Source of the DNA: an uncultured bacterium
GTDB taxonomy: Bacteria; Cyanobacteriota; Vampirovibrionia; Gastranaerophilales; Gastranaerophilaceae
Direction of reading: 5' to 3'
DNA length: 64,000 nucleotides
Assembly: GCA_949300485.1 (NCBI GenBank)
Contig: CASGEL010000001.1
Coordinates: forward strand, 1 to 64,000
Position numbers and translations under genes: made by a program. Numbering within the stretch: position 1 is the first letter of the stretch; each line of letters begins with the position of its first letter. The notes below the pieces were generated by a model, which did no database searches, was not told where the DNA came from, and saw nothing but the letters and a program-made list of their open reading frames with translations. Positions 54,975 to 64,000 of this stretch are shown here, in pieces.

Positions 54975-55292
54975 TTAATGAGATAACAATTTTAAACCTG
55001 TAATTCCACTTACAATAAGAGCAAAACACAGCATTCGCATCATTGTAAAAGGTTCTTTAAACAGTATAATACCCAAAATTACTGTTCCTAAGGTACCTAT
55101 TCCTGTCCAAATTGCATAAGCAGTACCCAATGGCAAACTTTTCAAGGCTAATGCAAGAAAATAAAAACTTGCAATCATACAAACTATTGTTATTATCGTT
55201 GGTATAACTTGTGTAAAACCATGCGAGAACTTTAACCCTATTGCCCAGCTGATTTCAAACAATCCTGCGACTAATAAAATAATCCATTCCAT
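54975..55292 (-). CDS. gdx: SMR-family guanidinium exporter Gdx (formerly SugE)
   Basis: 105 residues, four TM helices. The Gdx subclass signature is visible: MEWIILLVAGLFEISWAIGLK with the essential Glu13, HGFTQVIPTI, SLPLGTAYAIWTGIGTLGTVILGI and a GLKL-type C-terminus. Gdx exchanges guanidinium for protons. The assignment is strengthened by a guanidine-I riboswitch directly upstream in its leader, which turns on expression when guanidine accumulates. Monocistronic. Confidence 0.96.
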   Translation of the reverse strand: MEWIILLVAGLFEISWAIGLKFSHGFTQVIPTIITIVCMIASFYFLALALKSLPLGTAYAIWTGIGTLGTVILGIILFKEPFTMMRMLCFALIVSGITGLKLLSH

Positions 55293-55331
55293 AAATAATT
55301 ATCCTTTCTACATATACTTATCAGTAATATA

Positions 55332-55367
55332 AAACCCGAGAGATATTTACTTATATCTCCCAGGTTT
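55332..55367 (-). terminator. riboswitch-controlled terminator of gdx
   Basis: Minus-strand 14-bp stem AACCTGGGAGATAT/ATATCTCTCGGGTT (two G-U pairs), loop of 8, followed by a T-rich stretch. Its 5' arm contains the GGGAGA 3' element of the aptamer, so ligand-bound aptamer and terminator are mutually exclusive. Confidence 0.85.
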
Positions 55368-55460
55368 TTATCCTTCCGTGTACACAAGAAATAATTTTCT
55401 TGTTTATTTTCTCTCGGACCAGCCAATAAATAGCAATTCTTATTGCGGAACCCTAGAAAA
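55354..55460 (-). promoter_or_regulatory. guanidine-I riboswitch (ykkC class)
   Basis: Reading the minus strand, the leader contains the conserved ykkC elements in order: CTAGGGTTCCGC, then CTGGTCCGAGAGA, a variable hairpin (AACAAGAAAATTATTTCTTG), ACACGGAAGGATAAA and CCTGGGAGA. These are the conserved blocks of the guanidine-I aptamer. It lies 62 bases upstream of gdx and overlaps a terminator, giving an ON switch in response to guanidinium. The family is recognised from its conserved blocks; no covariance search was run. Confidence 0.93.
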
Positions 55461-55526
55461 TTTCATATTTAATTTACTATGAATTATAATACATTAAAAT
55501 ATATTTCTTAGTCAAACTATTATCAA

Positions 55527-56165
55527 TCAATTATTATTTATTTGATGTAGTTTTTGATTTCTAAAGTCTCTATATCCAGACGACACTGCTTCTTGATCAG
55601 AAATAGGGTCAGAAAACTTTAAAAGTTTTTTATCTGGAATTTTACCTGATATTATAGGTTCTAAAAAACCTTTTGAGTATACTCTCGCAATAAATTTACT
55701 CATTCTTTCCGGAATACCTATCGCTGCACAAAGGTATCCGTATACATTGTTTGAAATATAATTGCCGGTAACAATTTTTCCGTTATATCGTGCAAATTGA
55801 ACCTTTCCTTGTCTATCTCTACCTGGGAATTCAACCATAAATTTTGTATCCCATTTTGCCCCTGTTGCAAAATTATCCAAAAATAACTTTAAAACCCTGA
55901 TTTTACCAAAAGTTTTTTTCATTACAGCAGAGGTTTCACAAATCATATCAAATTTCAATTTCTCATAATCTTTTGTTATATCCGGATAGCAAGCATAAAA
56001 ACTATCCTCTGATGTTGGAAATCTGTGTAATTTTATTCCGGTATAACCATCATAAGATGCATCAATATTTTTAGAACATCCATTCAATTCAAGCCAGCGA
56101 GCTGATTTTTGTTTCTGCTCGTTTATGATAAATTTATTTACAAATTTCTTTGGTAAAATATTCAT
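55527..56165 (-). CDS. hypothetical protein
   Basis: 212 residues, basic. It starts MNILPKKFVNKFIINEQKQK without an F-G motif or signal peptide. The middle is alpha/beta (TGIKLHRFPTSEDSFYACYP, KWDTKFMVEFPGRDRQGKVQ) and the C-terminus is basic (YRDFRNQKLHQINNN). No family recognised. Monocistronic between gdx and the divergent FG-motif gene. Confidence 0.55.
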   Translation of the reverse strand: MNILPKKFVNKFIINEQKQKSARWLELNGCSKNIDASYDGYTGIKLHRFPTSEDSFYACYPDITKDYEKLKFDMICETSAVMKKTFGKIRVLKLFLDNFATGAKWDTKFMVEFPGRDRQGKVQFARYNGKIVTGNYISNNVYGYLCAAIGIPERMSKFIARVYSKGFLEPIISGKIPDKKLLKFSDPISDQEAVSSGYRDFRNQKLHQINNN

Positions 56166-56273
56166 TATTTGTTGTGTAAAAAGACAAAAAAATGTTTTTT
56201 GCTACTTTGTAAATATTTATTTCTGATATAAATGACTATATACAACCAAATTATTTTATTATCTGAGTCTATA

Positions 56274-56301
56274 TTGACAATTAACCTTTCTGATGTAATA
56301 T
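56274..56301 (+). promoter_or_regulatory. probable sigma-70 type promoter
   Basis: TTGACA (56274-56279), 16-base spacer, TAATAT (56296-56301), 49 bases before the ATG of the FG-motif gene at 56351. Confidence 0.6.
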
Positions 56302-56350
56302 ACATAACTGAACAAAAGATTATAAAAAAGGATATGTAAACAACTTAAAA

Positions 56351-57019
56351 ATGTTAGCCCCAATAAATAATAATTACCCTGACAAAACTTTTAAAACATT
56401 TGGATTTCGCCTTAAAAAGGATAATTTCTTCACAATTCCAAAAAGAAAACCGCTTACTTTAACAGAAAAAATATCTATAGGAGCAGGAACTTTAATCGGA
56501 ACTGCAATACCTATAATACAATTTCGAAAAAAACAACAAGTTTCTCTTTCAAAATTAAAATACACTGAAAAAGAAATGATTTTATTAAGTACCGGATCAA
56601 TTACAGGTGGAGTATTGGGAGGAATCATTACAGATAGGAAAACAAATCCTCAATATAAAATTAGAGAAGGGATATTTCAATTTTTTAATGCTATAGTTCC
56701 AACACTGCTGATAAAACCCATATTAAAAACTTGCGAGCACTTTCAACCCCTAAACAATACCAAAGCTAAAGCTGCAGCAATCCTAAGCGGAATATTTGCA
56801 GGAATGCTTTTTGGGGCAGAAATTTCTAATCGCATAAACGGAACAAATAATGGTAAAAATAAAAGAAAAGTAAAATTCATTGATACAATAGCAAATATTG
56901 ATGTAATCTCAGGGGCACTTATAATGGCAAAATTTCCAATAATAGGGAAACTTGGAATTGAAAAATTCTTACCATTATTCTATATGTGGACAGGATATGA
57001 AGCAGGAAGAATGAGATAA
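56351..57019 (+). CDS. FG-motif membrane protein
   Basis: 222 residues. MLAPINNNYPDKTFKTFGFR carries the F-G motif (residues 17-18) followed by Arg/Lys. Several hydrophobic Gly/Ala-rich segments suggest 4-5 membrane helices (ISIGAGTLIGTAIPI, STGSITGGVLGGIITD, AAAILSGIFAGMLFGAEIS). No family recognised. The AAAAAGG upstream is ~20 bases away, so the start is uncertain, but an in-frame stop lies close upstream. Followed by tRNA genes on the other strand. Confidence 0.6.
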   Translation: MLAPINNNYPDKTFKTFGFRLKKDNFFTIPKRKPLTLTEKISIGAGTLIGTAIPIIQFRKKQQVSLSKLKYTEKEMILLSTGSITGGVLGGIITDRKTNPQYKIREGIFQFFNAIVPTLLIKPILKTCEHFQPLNNTKAKAAAILSGIFAGMLFGAEISNRINGTNNGKNKRKVKFIDTIANIDVISGALIMAKFPIIGKLGIEKFLPLFYMWTGYEAGRMR

Positions 57020-57038
57020 ATATCCATAAAAATTAAAA

Positions 57039-57112
57039 TCGGAACGACAGGATTTGAACCTGCGACCTCTACCACCCCAAGGTAGCACGCTACCAAGCTG
57101 CGCCACGTCCCG
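57039..57112 (-). tRNA. tRNA-Pro (TGG)
   Basis: 74-nt minus-strand cloverleaf CGGGACG...CGTTCCG plus A. Anticodon TGG in the loop CTTGGGG, T-arm GCAGGTTCAAATCCTGT. No CCA encoded. Confidence 0.95.
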
Positions 57113-57141
57113 ATTAAAAAATTTATACCAACAAAATTTTA

Positions 57142-57168
57142 AAAGACCGGAATACACACCGGTCTTTG
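57142..57168 (-). terminator. terminator after tRNA-Gln
   Basis: Stem AAAGACCGG/CCGGTCTTT with an 8-base loop between the two minus-strand tRNA genes, six bases beyond the tRNA-Gln CCA. Confidence 0.8.
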
Positions 57169-57173
57169 TATTT

Positions 57174-57249
57174 TGGCTGGGGCGGAAGGATTCGAACCTC
57201 CGGGATGGCTGGACCAAAACCAGCTGCCTTACCACTTGGCGACGCCCCA
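57174..57249 (-). tRNA. tRNA-Gln (TTG)
   Basis: 76-nt minus-strand cloverleaf TGGGGCG...CGCCCCA-G-CCA with encoded CCA. The U1-A72 pair and TTG anticodon (stem CTGG/CCAG) identify Gln. Confidence 0.95.
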
Positions 57250-57410
57250 TTATAGTTTTGTCACATTTATAATTCTATACGGTAAAAATTTATTGTCAAT
57301 AATTATTCTTCTTACTATATTAAAAAATAATATTATAATTTATACTTCTAACAAATTTTTCTATATTTTGTTTTATAAATATATAAATATAAATCAAGGA
57401 AATAATTCTT

Positions 57411-57899
57411 ATGCAAGTTTCAAAAATTTTTCAGAATGCATTGAATAATGGAGGACAACTGCTTGAAAATGGTTCTGTTTATACCTGCCAAAATTCTAAG
57501 CATCATCCTAACCGTTATATACAAAAAGTTATTGATCCTAAAGGTAACTATACAATACAAGTATCCGAAAACGGGAATATTATTAAACGAATTTCAAAAT
57601 ATATCTTAAAAGGCAACTCAACCCTAACAGACAGCTGGGATTTTGTAAAAAAACAGGGAATCCATCTGAGTTCAGTGATGCTCAATGAAGGTAAATCAAT
57701 TATGAGTCGAGTATTTGATAAAACCGGGGAGCTCAGCATTAAACAAGATGGCATAATATACCTTCACCATTTTGGAAAAGCTGACACTTATATGACAGAG
57801 GTAAAAACTCTTAACGGAATTTCCTCAACTGCAAAACCTTTTAGTAAATTGTCCTGGCTAAATAATGAATTTTACAAGTATTTTAACAAACAGGACTAA
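57411..57899 (+). CDS. hypothetical protein
   Basis: 162 residues, with AAGGAAAT upstream. MQVSKIFQNALNNGG starts like other small lineage proteins here but without F-G. The body is beta-rich with repeated 'G-x-Y/I' turns (DPKGNYTIQVSENGNIIKRI, DKTGELSIKQDGIIYLHHFG), recalling tandem beta-hairpin repeats. No family recognised. The 3' end overlaps the nif3-like gene by 17 bases. Confidence 0.6.
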   Translation: MQVSKIFQNALNNGGQLLENGSVYTCQNSKHHPNRYIQKVIDPKGNYTIQVSENGNIIKRISKYILKGNSTLTDSWDFVKKQGIHLSSVMLNEGKSIMSRVFDKTGELSIKQDGIIYLHHFGKADTYMTEVKTLNGISSTAKPFSKLSWLNNEFYKYFNKQD

Positions 57900-58581
57900 A
57901 AGGAGAATTTTCTTTTGCAAATATTATCTCCACATCTTTTCCGATTAGGCTTTGCAACACCGGAAGAACCAATATTTCTGAGTCAAAATGCCCAATATCA
58001 TAAACAACTATTTCACTATCTAATGCCGTATGGAATTTTAAATCACCTGTAACCATACAATCTGCCCCAAGAATTTTAGCTTCGCTAATAAATTCCGAAC
58101 CGCTTCCTGCACAAAATGCTATACGGTTTAATATTGTTTCATGCCTGTTATTAACAAGACGTGCATATGGGAATTTTATAGAAATAATTTGTGAAAATTC
58201 TTTAACAGATACACCTTCTTTAAATTCAATAATTCGTAAAAAGTCGTGTTCAATATGAATCATGTATTTATCAAGACCAAGGACTTTTATTATTGTATCT
58301 GTTGTTCCTCCGTTTGCCTTATCCAAATTTGTATGCGCAGAATATATATTAATATTTTCCCAAGCAATAGGTACATAAAATAAAGGATGATGAGAAACTA
58401 TCATCTCACAATTTTGCTTTCTGGCTTGATTTACTACATCCTCAGTAACCGTAAGACACAGCATAATTTTTGAAACATCTTTCACTGCATTATCTACTCC
58501 CCAGCCGGAACAATCCCATGGCTCAGCAGTTTCTAATGGTGCGAAATTTTCTATACGCTTTGAAATTTCATATTTATCCAT
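57883..58581 (-). CDS. Nif3-like dinuclear metal centre protein (YbgI family)
   Basis: 232 residues from ATG 58581, which overlaps the coaBC stop by 8 bases; a longer frame from 58632 is rejected. Nif3/DUF34 landmarks: EPWDCSGWGVDN (the usual 'DN.G' loop), the metal ligands in MIVSHHPLFY, IYSAHTNLD, and the C-terminal VTGDLKFHTA and VVYDIGHFDSE. The family binds two metal ions; its biochemical role is unsettled despite frequent annotation as GTP cyclohydrolase I type 2. Confidence 0.92.
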   Translation of the reverse strand: MDKYEISKRIENFAPLETAEPWDCSGWGVDNAVKDVSKIMLCLTVTEDVVNQARKQNCEMIVSHHPLFYVPIAWENINIYSAHTNLDKANGGTTDTIIKVLGLDKYMIHIEHDFLRIIEFKEGVSVKEFSQIISIKFPYARLVNNRHETILNRIAFCAGSGSEFISEAKILGADCMVTGDLKFHTALDSEIVVYDIGHFDSEILVLPVLQSLIGKDVEIIFAKENSPFSPVC

Positions 58582-59749
58582 GTATGTATTCCAATATTTG
58601 TCTTGCAATAACTTGTTTAGATGCCTTTTCAAGTTTTTTTATTCTGCCGGATTTATCTAATATTGTAACCTCATTATCATCTGAAGAAAATCCTATATCA
58701 GAACGGGAAATATCATTAGCCACTAAAAAATCACAACCCTTTTTAGCAATTTTTTCATTAGCATTTTGCAGTAAATTTTCGCTTTCCGCACAAAAACCAA
58801 CAACCGTTTGATGAGTTTTCTTCTCGCATAAACTTCTTAAAATATCCGGATTTTTGACCAGCTCCAGGGTTAAATTATCAGACTCAGTTTTTTTTATCTT
58901 TTGTTTTGAATATTCTTTAACCCTGTAATCTGCCACAGCAGCTGCCATAATTATATAATCTGCCTGATCAAATTCTTCATTCAAAGCATTTTGCATATCC
59001 ATTGCGGACTTAACTTTTATAATCTTATAAGGTGCTTCAAAATTTTTTGTAGTAATAAGAACAGATTCCGCACCCATCTGATAAGCGGCATCAGATATTG
59101 CAAACCCCATCTTTCCTGACGAATAATTAGAAATATATCTTACAGGATCAATATCCTCTACAGTTCCTCCGGCTGTCACTACAACCTTTTTGCCCTTTAA
59201 TATTTGTGAATAATTTAAAGCTTCATCAACCGCTCCATATATCTTTTCAATAGAACATAATCTACCTTTGCCCAAATACCCGCAGGCTAAAAATCCGCTT
59301 TCTGGCTCTAGAATTTCTATTCCACGAGCTTTCAAAATATTTATATTTTCTTGAACAGCCTGATTTTTCCACATATTACAGTTCATCGCAGGTGCTATAA
59401 TCATTTTTTTTGAAAATGCACAGGCTACAGATGTCAAAAGATTATCAGCAATTCCACGTGCAATTTTAGATATCGTATTTGCTGTTGCTGGAGCTATAAT
59501 CATAATATCTGCTTCATCAGCAAGCGAAATATGCTCAGGTTTCCAGTTTTTTACATCAAACTCTTCAACATAAACTTCATTTTGACTAAGATTTTGAAGA
59601 GTTAATTTAGTAACGAAATTCAAAGCATTCGGAGTACAAACGACTTTGACATCAGCACCTTTTTTTTTAAATTTACGAATTAATTCACAAATCTTATATG
59701 CTGCAATACCACCGGTTATACCTATTAAAATACATTTCCCGCTAAGCAT
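58574..59749 (-). CDS. coaBC: bifunctional phosphopantothenoylcysteine decarboxylase/synthetase
   Basis: 391 residues from ATG 59749. The N-terminal CoaC flavodoxin-like domain has [13 protein letters not shown], the catalytic His in [22 protein letters not shown] and APAMNCNMW. The C-terminal CoaB domain has [18 protein letters not shown] and AAAVADYRV. It makes 4'-phosphopantetheine in CoA synthesis. The start overlaps the gmk stop by 8 bases (ATGCTTAG), tying the two in translation. Confidence 0.97.
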   Translation of the reverse strand: MLSGKCILIGITGGIAAYKICELIRKFKKKGADVKVVCTPNALNFVTKLTLQNLSQNEVYVEEFDVKNWKPEHISLADEADIMIIAPATANTISKIARGIADNLLTSVACAFSKKMIIAPAMNCNMWKNQAVQENINILKARGIEILEPESGFLACGYLGKGRLCSIEKIYGAVDEALNYSQILKGKKVVVTAGGTVEDIDPVRYISNYSSGKMGFAISDAAYQMGAESVLITTKNFEAPYKIIKVKSAMDMQNALNEEFDQADYIIMAAAVADYRVKEYSKQKIKKTESDNLTLELVKNPDILRSLCEKKTHQTVVGFCAESENLLQNANEKIAKKGCDFLVANDISRSDIGFSSDDNEVTILDKSGRIKKLEKASKQVIARQILEYIHG

Positions 59750-60317
59750 TTTGAGATAATTCCTTTTTTGTAATTTCTTCAATTTCATTGACAGCACGAC
59801 TTATATCATCATTTACAACTATGTAGTCATACTGTTTTGCCCTATCTAGTTCGGTTTTAGCAGCCTCAAGACGTTTTTGTATAGTATCCTCATCTTCTGT
59901 ATGACGGCCTCTTAATCGTTTTTCCAATTCATTAACACCTACTCCGGGCGGAGCAATAAAGATTAAAACGGCCTCAGGCATTTTCTTTTTAACTTGCAAT
60001 GCGCCCTGAGTTTCTATTTCAAGAATAATATTCATGCCTTCTTCAAATTTTTGTTTAATAAATTTCTTTTTGGTGCCGTAAAAATTTCCTGCAAATTGGG
60101 CATATTCCAAAAATTTTTCTCTAGCTATACAATCTTCAAACTCTTCCTTTGTTATAAAAAAATAATTAACACCATCAACTTCTCCCGGGCGAGGTTTTCT
60201 TGTAGTGCATGACACAGAAAGCATAAAATCATCTGAGTTTCTTTTCATAAACTCATTTAACACAGTGCCTTTTCCGACACCAGAACACCCTGATATTACA
60301 AATAACTTCTTATCCAT
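59742..60317 (-). CDS. gmk: guanylate kinase
   Basis: 191 residues. P-loop [10 protein letters not shown] near the N-terminus, [19 protein letters not shown] (GMP-binding), FAGNFYGT and [16 protein letters not shown] are all typical. It phosphorylates GMP to GDP. Heads gmk-coaBC-nif3; the rpoZ gene that often sits between gmk and coaBC is absent. Confidence 0.97.
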   Translation of the reverse strand: MDKKLFVISGCSGVGKGTVLNEFMKRNSDDFMLSVSCTTRKPRPGEVDGVNYFFITKEEFEDCIAREKFLEYAQFAGNFYGTKKKFIKQKFEEGMNIILEIETQGALQVKKKMPEAVLIFIAPPGVGVNELEKRLRGRHTEDEDTIQKRLEAAKTELDRAKQYDYIVVNDDISRAVNEIEEITKKELSQNA

Positions 60318-60453
60318 AGATTGATTATACTATGAAAAAAATAAATATATTTTTAGATTATTAATTTTTCCTTAATTTTATTAATGTTTTTCAAAATTCG
60401 TTATATAAATGTAATGTAAATATAAAAAATTATATTGAAAAGGAGAGGAAACT

Positions 60454-60738
60454 ATGATTAAACCATTAGGTGACAGAATTGTTATTAAAGTTATTGAAGA
60501 AACAGAACAAACTTCAGGTGGTATATTTATTCCTGACAGTGCAAAAGAAAAACCTCAAAGAGGAGAAGTTGTAGCTGTAGGTTTGGGAAAAATGAATGAC
60601 AAAGGAGAAAGAGAACCAATGGATGTTAAGGTTGGTGATACAATCCTTTATGCTAAATATGCAGGTACAGATGTTAAGGTTGACGGAACTGAATATAAAA
60701 TTCTTTCAATAAAAGATGCATTAGCTGTTATCGAATAA
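60454..60738 (+). CDS. groES: co-chaperonin GroES
   Basis: 94 residues: [21 protein letters not shown], the mobile loop [19 protein letters not shown] and [22 protein letters not shown]. It caps GroEL. AAAAGGAGAGG precedes it. No CIRCE element is seen upstream, so HrcA control at this site is unlikely. Confidence 0.98.
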   Translation: MIKPLGDRIVIKVIEETEQTSGGIFIPDSAKEKPQRGEVVAVGLGKMNDKGEREPMDVKVGDTILYAKYAGTDVKVDGTEYKILSIKDALAVIE

Positions 60739-60810
60739 CTTATTAATATATTTCCAATGACTTATATATTTTATAAGTTTTTATAATGTAAAATTGAAAA
60801 ATGTATATAA

Positions 60811-62475
<1,665 letters not shown>

Positions 62476-62507
62476 TTAAAAATTCATCCAACCTATCAAT
62501 ATAAGAA

Positions 62508-62541
62508 AGACGGTCGAAAACTTATTCCGACCGTCTATTTT
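62508..62541 (+). terminator. intrinsic terminator of groESL
   Basis: Stem AGACGGTCG/CGACCGTCT, 11-base loop, T-run, 32 bases after the groEL stop. Confidence 0.9.
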
Positions 62542-62594
62542 TTAGAATTAAGAAATAGGGGTAAATGAACATAGAAATTATAAATATATTTTAT

Positions 62595-63671
62595 TTATAA
62601 ATTTCCGCTTAATGTTTTTCTATAATCCTTTACTCTTGCCTTTAATCTATCTTTCTTTTCAATATAATGTTCTCTAGTTTTTCCAAAAGTAAATATTTTC
62701 ATAACTTTACATTTCAAATAATTCAAATAAATTTCTCTTTGCCTTACAACATTCTTTATAGTATTGCGAGAAATCGAACTTCTACAATTTTTATAAATTA
62801 TCTCTTCATAAAATGGGGTTTGTCTTGCATATTGCCAAAATAATCCGGAATATTCTAACCATGGCTGTTTCCAAGGTTTATACGCTCCCGCATAATGTAT
62901 TATCTTTGGCTCTTCCCAAGATGTAATATAATTATTATAAATTTCTGCAGACATACGCTCTTTAGCATCTTGGTAATAATGAATACAATTCCATAACAAA
63001 TTGTAATTATAAGGAAGATATTTCACATGACCATCGCATACCTTATTTAAAACATCTTGATCAGGAAACAATGGAGTCTTTAATCTATCTAATACTTGTA
63101 TACATTTATCAAAAAAATTTATATTTTTAAGAGCATTTATATTAAATAATAAAACTCCTGTATTAAAATAGTTTTCTCTTTTTATATTTAAAACATTTTC
63201 TCTATATTTTTCACCAACATAATCCTGCATTTGTTGGGAGATATCCTGAACTGCGGCTATATAATTTTCCCCCAATTCAATATTATATAATTCTACAACA
63301 TCACAATTAAATATTACATCACCGTCTAAGTATAAAACCTTGTCATAATCAGTAAATAATTCCGAAATAAAGAATCGGTAATACATAGCATCCGTATAAT
63401 TCCAATGTGTATACCACAGATCTTTATACTTATCCATATACTCAGACATATCAAAAAATCTTATTGAAACATTTTCTTTTGATAATTGTGACAATCTTGA
63501 TATATTATAATCATTTATTTTGGAATATAGAATTACTATGTCATAATTATTAGTTATATTAGACTTTTCTATTAATGACTTTATTGCAACATATAAATAC
63601 GGAATAAAATTGTCATCTGTTGCAAATACTATTGGTATATAATTATTTTTAAAAATTTTTTTAATATTCAA
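62595..63671 (-). CDS. GT8 family glycosyltransferase
   Basis: 358 residues with a TTG start at 63671 that has AAGGAG correctly spaced. GT8 features: IPIVFATDDNFIPYLYVAIKS, the D-x-D motif KVLYLDGDVIF, YFNTGVLLFNI and PDQDVLNK, then the retaining-GT region KIIHYAGAYKPW. It transfers glucose or galactose in LPS or teichoic-type glycans. The tail IFTFGKTREHYIEKKDRLK is common in capsule-type GTs. The start overlaps the end of the glycerophosphotransferase-like gene by 11 bases. Confidence 0.93.
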   Translation of the reverse strand: MNIKKIFKNNYIPIVFATDDNFIPYLYVAIKSLIEKSNITNNYDIVILYSKINDYNISRLSQLSKENVSIRFFDMSEYMDKYKDLWYTHWNYTDAMYYRFFISELFTDYDKVLYLDGDVIFNCDVVELYNIELGENYIAAVQDISQQMQDYVGEKYRENVLNIKRENYFNTGVLLFNINALKNINFFDKCIQVLDRLKTPLFPDQDVLNKVCDGHVKYLPYNYNLLWNCIHYYQDAKERMSAEIYNNYITSWEEPKIIHYAGAYKPWKQPWLEYSGLFWQYARQTPFYEEIIYKNCRSSISRNTIKNVVRQREIYLNYLKCKVMKIFTFGKTREHYIEKKDRLKARVKDYRKTLSGNL

Positions 63672-64000
63672 TTTTCAACTCCTTATCCAAATCATTAAGT
63701 ATATTTTTAGAAGCATTACAAACTAGATGTAATGAATCCAACATTTCTAAGCGTTTATCCTTGTTTATATCAATACCGTTTAAAACAACATCTTCCAAAA
63801 ATATTGATAATTCACCTAGATTATGAGCGTGATAGTAATACCTTGTAACCTTCTGGGCAAGAAAATTATATGGCCTTGCTATACCAGAACATAATAAGAT
63901 TACAGGATTTTTACTTGGCATATATTCAGTTAAAAAAGACCCGCAATCAGTAATCAAAACTTTTGATTGTTTGAACAACTCAATATAATCTGGTCCTTCA
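63661..64000 (-). CDS. CDP-glycerol glycerophosphotransferase-like protein, 5' partial
   Basis: The frame is open to the window end, so the start lies beyond 64000. The visible ~112 C-terminal residues (EGPDYIELFKQSKVLITDCGS then FLTEYMPSKNPVILLCSG, quoted in parts) match the C-terminal GT-B half of TagF/TagB-like glycerophosphotransferases, where 'LITDxSS...Dy...kP' is diagnostic. The usual Ser-Ser is CGS here. With the GT8 gene downstream it marks a second glycan cluster extending out of the window. Confidence 0.75.
   Translation of the reverse strand, partial: EGPDYIELFKQSKVLITDCGSFLTEYMPSKNPVILLCSGIARPYNFLAQKVTRYYYHAHNLGELSIFLEDVVLNGIDINKDKRLEMLDSLHLVCNASKNILNDLDKELKIEY

Noticed and set aside
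56975-57448. Open frames across the tRNA-Pro/tRNA-Gln region on both strands
   Set aside because: They run through clear cloverleaf tRNA genes and have no protein-like features.
59742-59760. rpoZ between gmk and coaBC
   Set aside because: gmk and coaBC overlap by 8 bases, leaving no space.
60318-60453. CIRCE (HrcA) operator upstream of groES
   Set aside because: No TTAGCACTC-N9-GAGTGCTAA or close variant is present.

Overview
This window reads as chromosome of a low-GC bacterium with an outer membrane. TolC- and MacA-like proteins, TonB-C-like proteins, a minCDE set, FeoAB, GroESL and a YaaT/RicT-type PSP1 protein occur together. At least eight short, mutually unrelated proteins carry an N-terminal 'M-x-I/V ... 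F-G' signature. The combination fits a gut Gastranaerophilales/Vampirovibrionia ('Melainabacteria') relative of the Cyanobacteria. That placement is inference: no 16S gene is present and no search was run.

Layout. 1-3340 is a decaying accessory region: the end of a PD-(D/E)XK nuclease-like gene overlapping a WYL regulator, a broken tyrosine recombinase and a DUF2971-like gene with three frameshifts. 3367-8952 holds tRNA-fMet, an XRE regulator, a GT2 glycosyltransferase, rpmH-rnpA with a coupled unknown gene, a GlcF-like Fe-S protein and a small TonB-C-like secreted protein. 8956-13686 is a tripartite efflux operon (TolC, MacA-like adaptor, ABC ATPase, MacB/FtsX permease). 13870-18378 holds a thioredoxin/CcdA pair and ribH-murQ-gpsA-ricT. 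18401-20303 is a divergent pair of FG-motif proteins that look like a kinase-fold protein and a CheR-type methyltransferase. 20367-22636 is minC-minD-minE with unusual acidic regions. 22733-34870 is mostly housekeeping (NrtR-like Nudix, secG, tcdA, SDR, fusA, spmAB, pgk) interleaved with small lineage-type proteins.

35866-35938 is tRNA-Thr. It is followed by a tightly packed minus-strand surface-glycan operon (43731 to 35984): GT2-Stealth fusion, two GT2 enzymes, a MenD-like ThDP enzyme, an SDR and a polysaccharide pyruvyl transferase. A single-domain tyrosine recombinase lies upstream of it. 48011-51160 is an uncharacterised envelope trio (VWA protein, FHA plus polytopic membrane protein, TonB-C-like protein). 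Then come a FeoA-FeoB fusion, proC, a guanidine-I riboswitch controlling gdx, tRNA-Pro and tRNA-Gln, gmk-coaBC-nif3, groES-groEL, and the start of a second glycan cluster (GT8 and a CDP-glycerol glycerophosphotransferase-like gene running off the end).

The best candidates for something undescribed are the recurrent N-terminal FG motif on unrelated proteins, the VWA/FHA/TonB-like trio, and the ThDP-SDR-pyruvyltransferase cassette inside the glycan operon.
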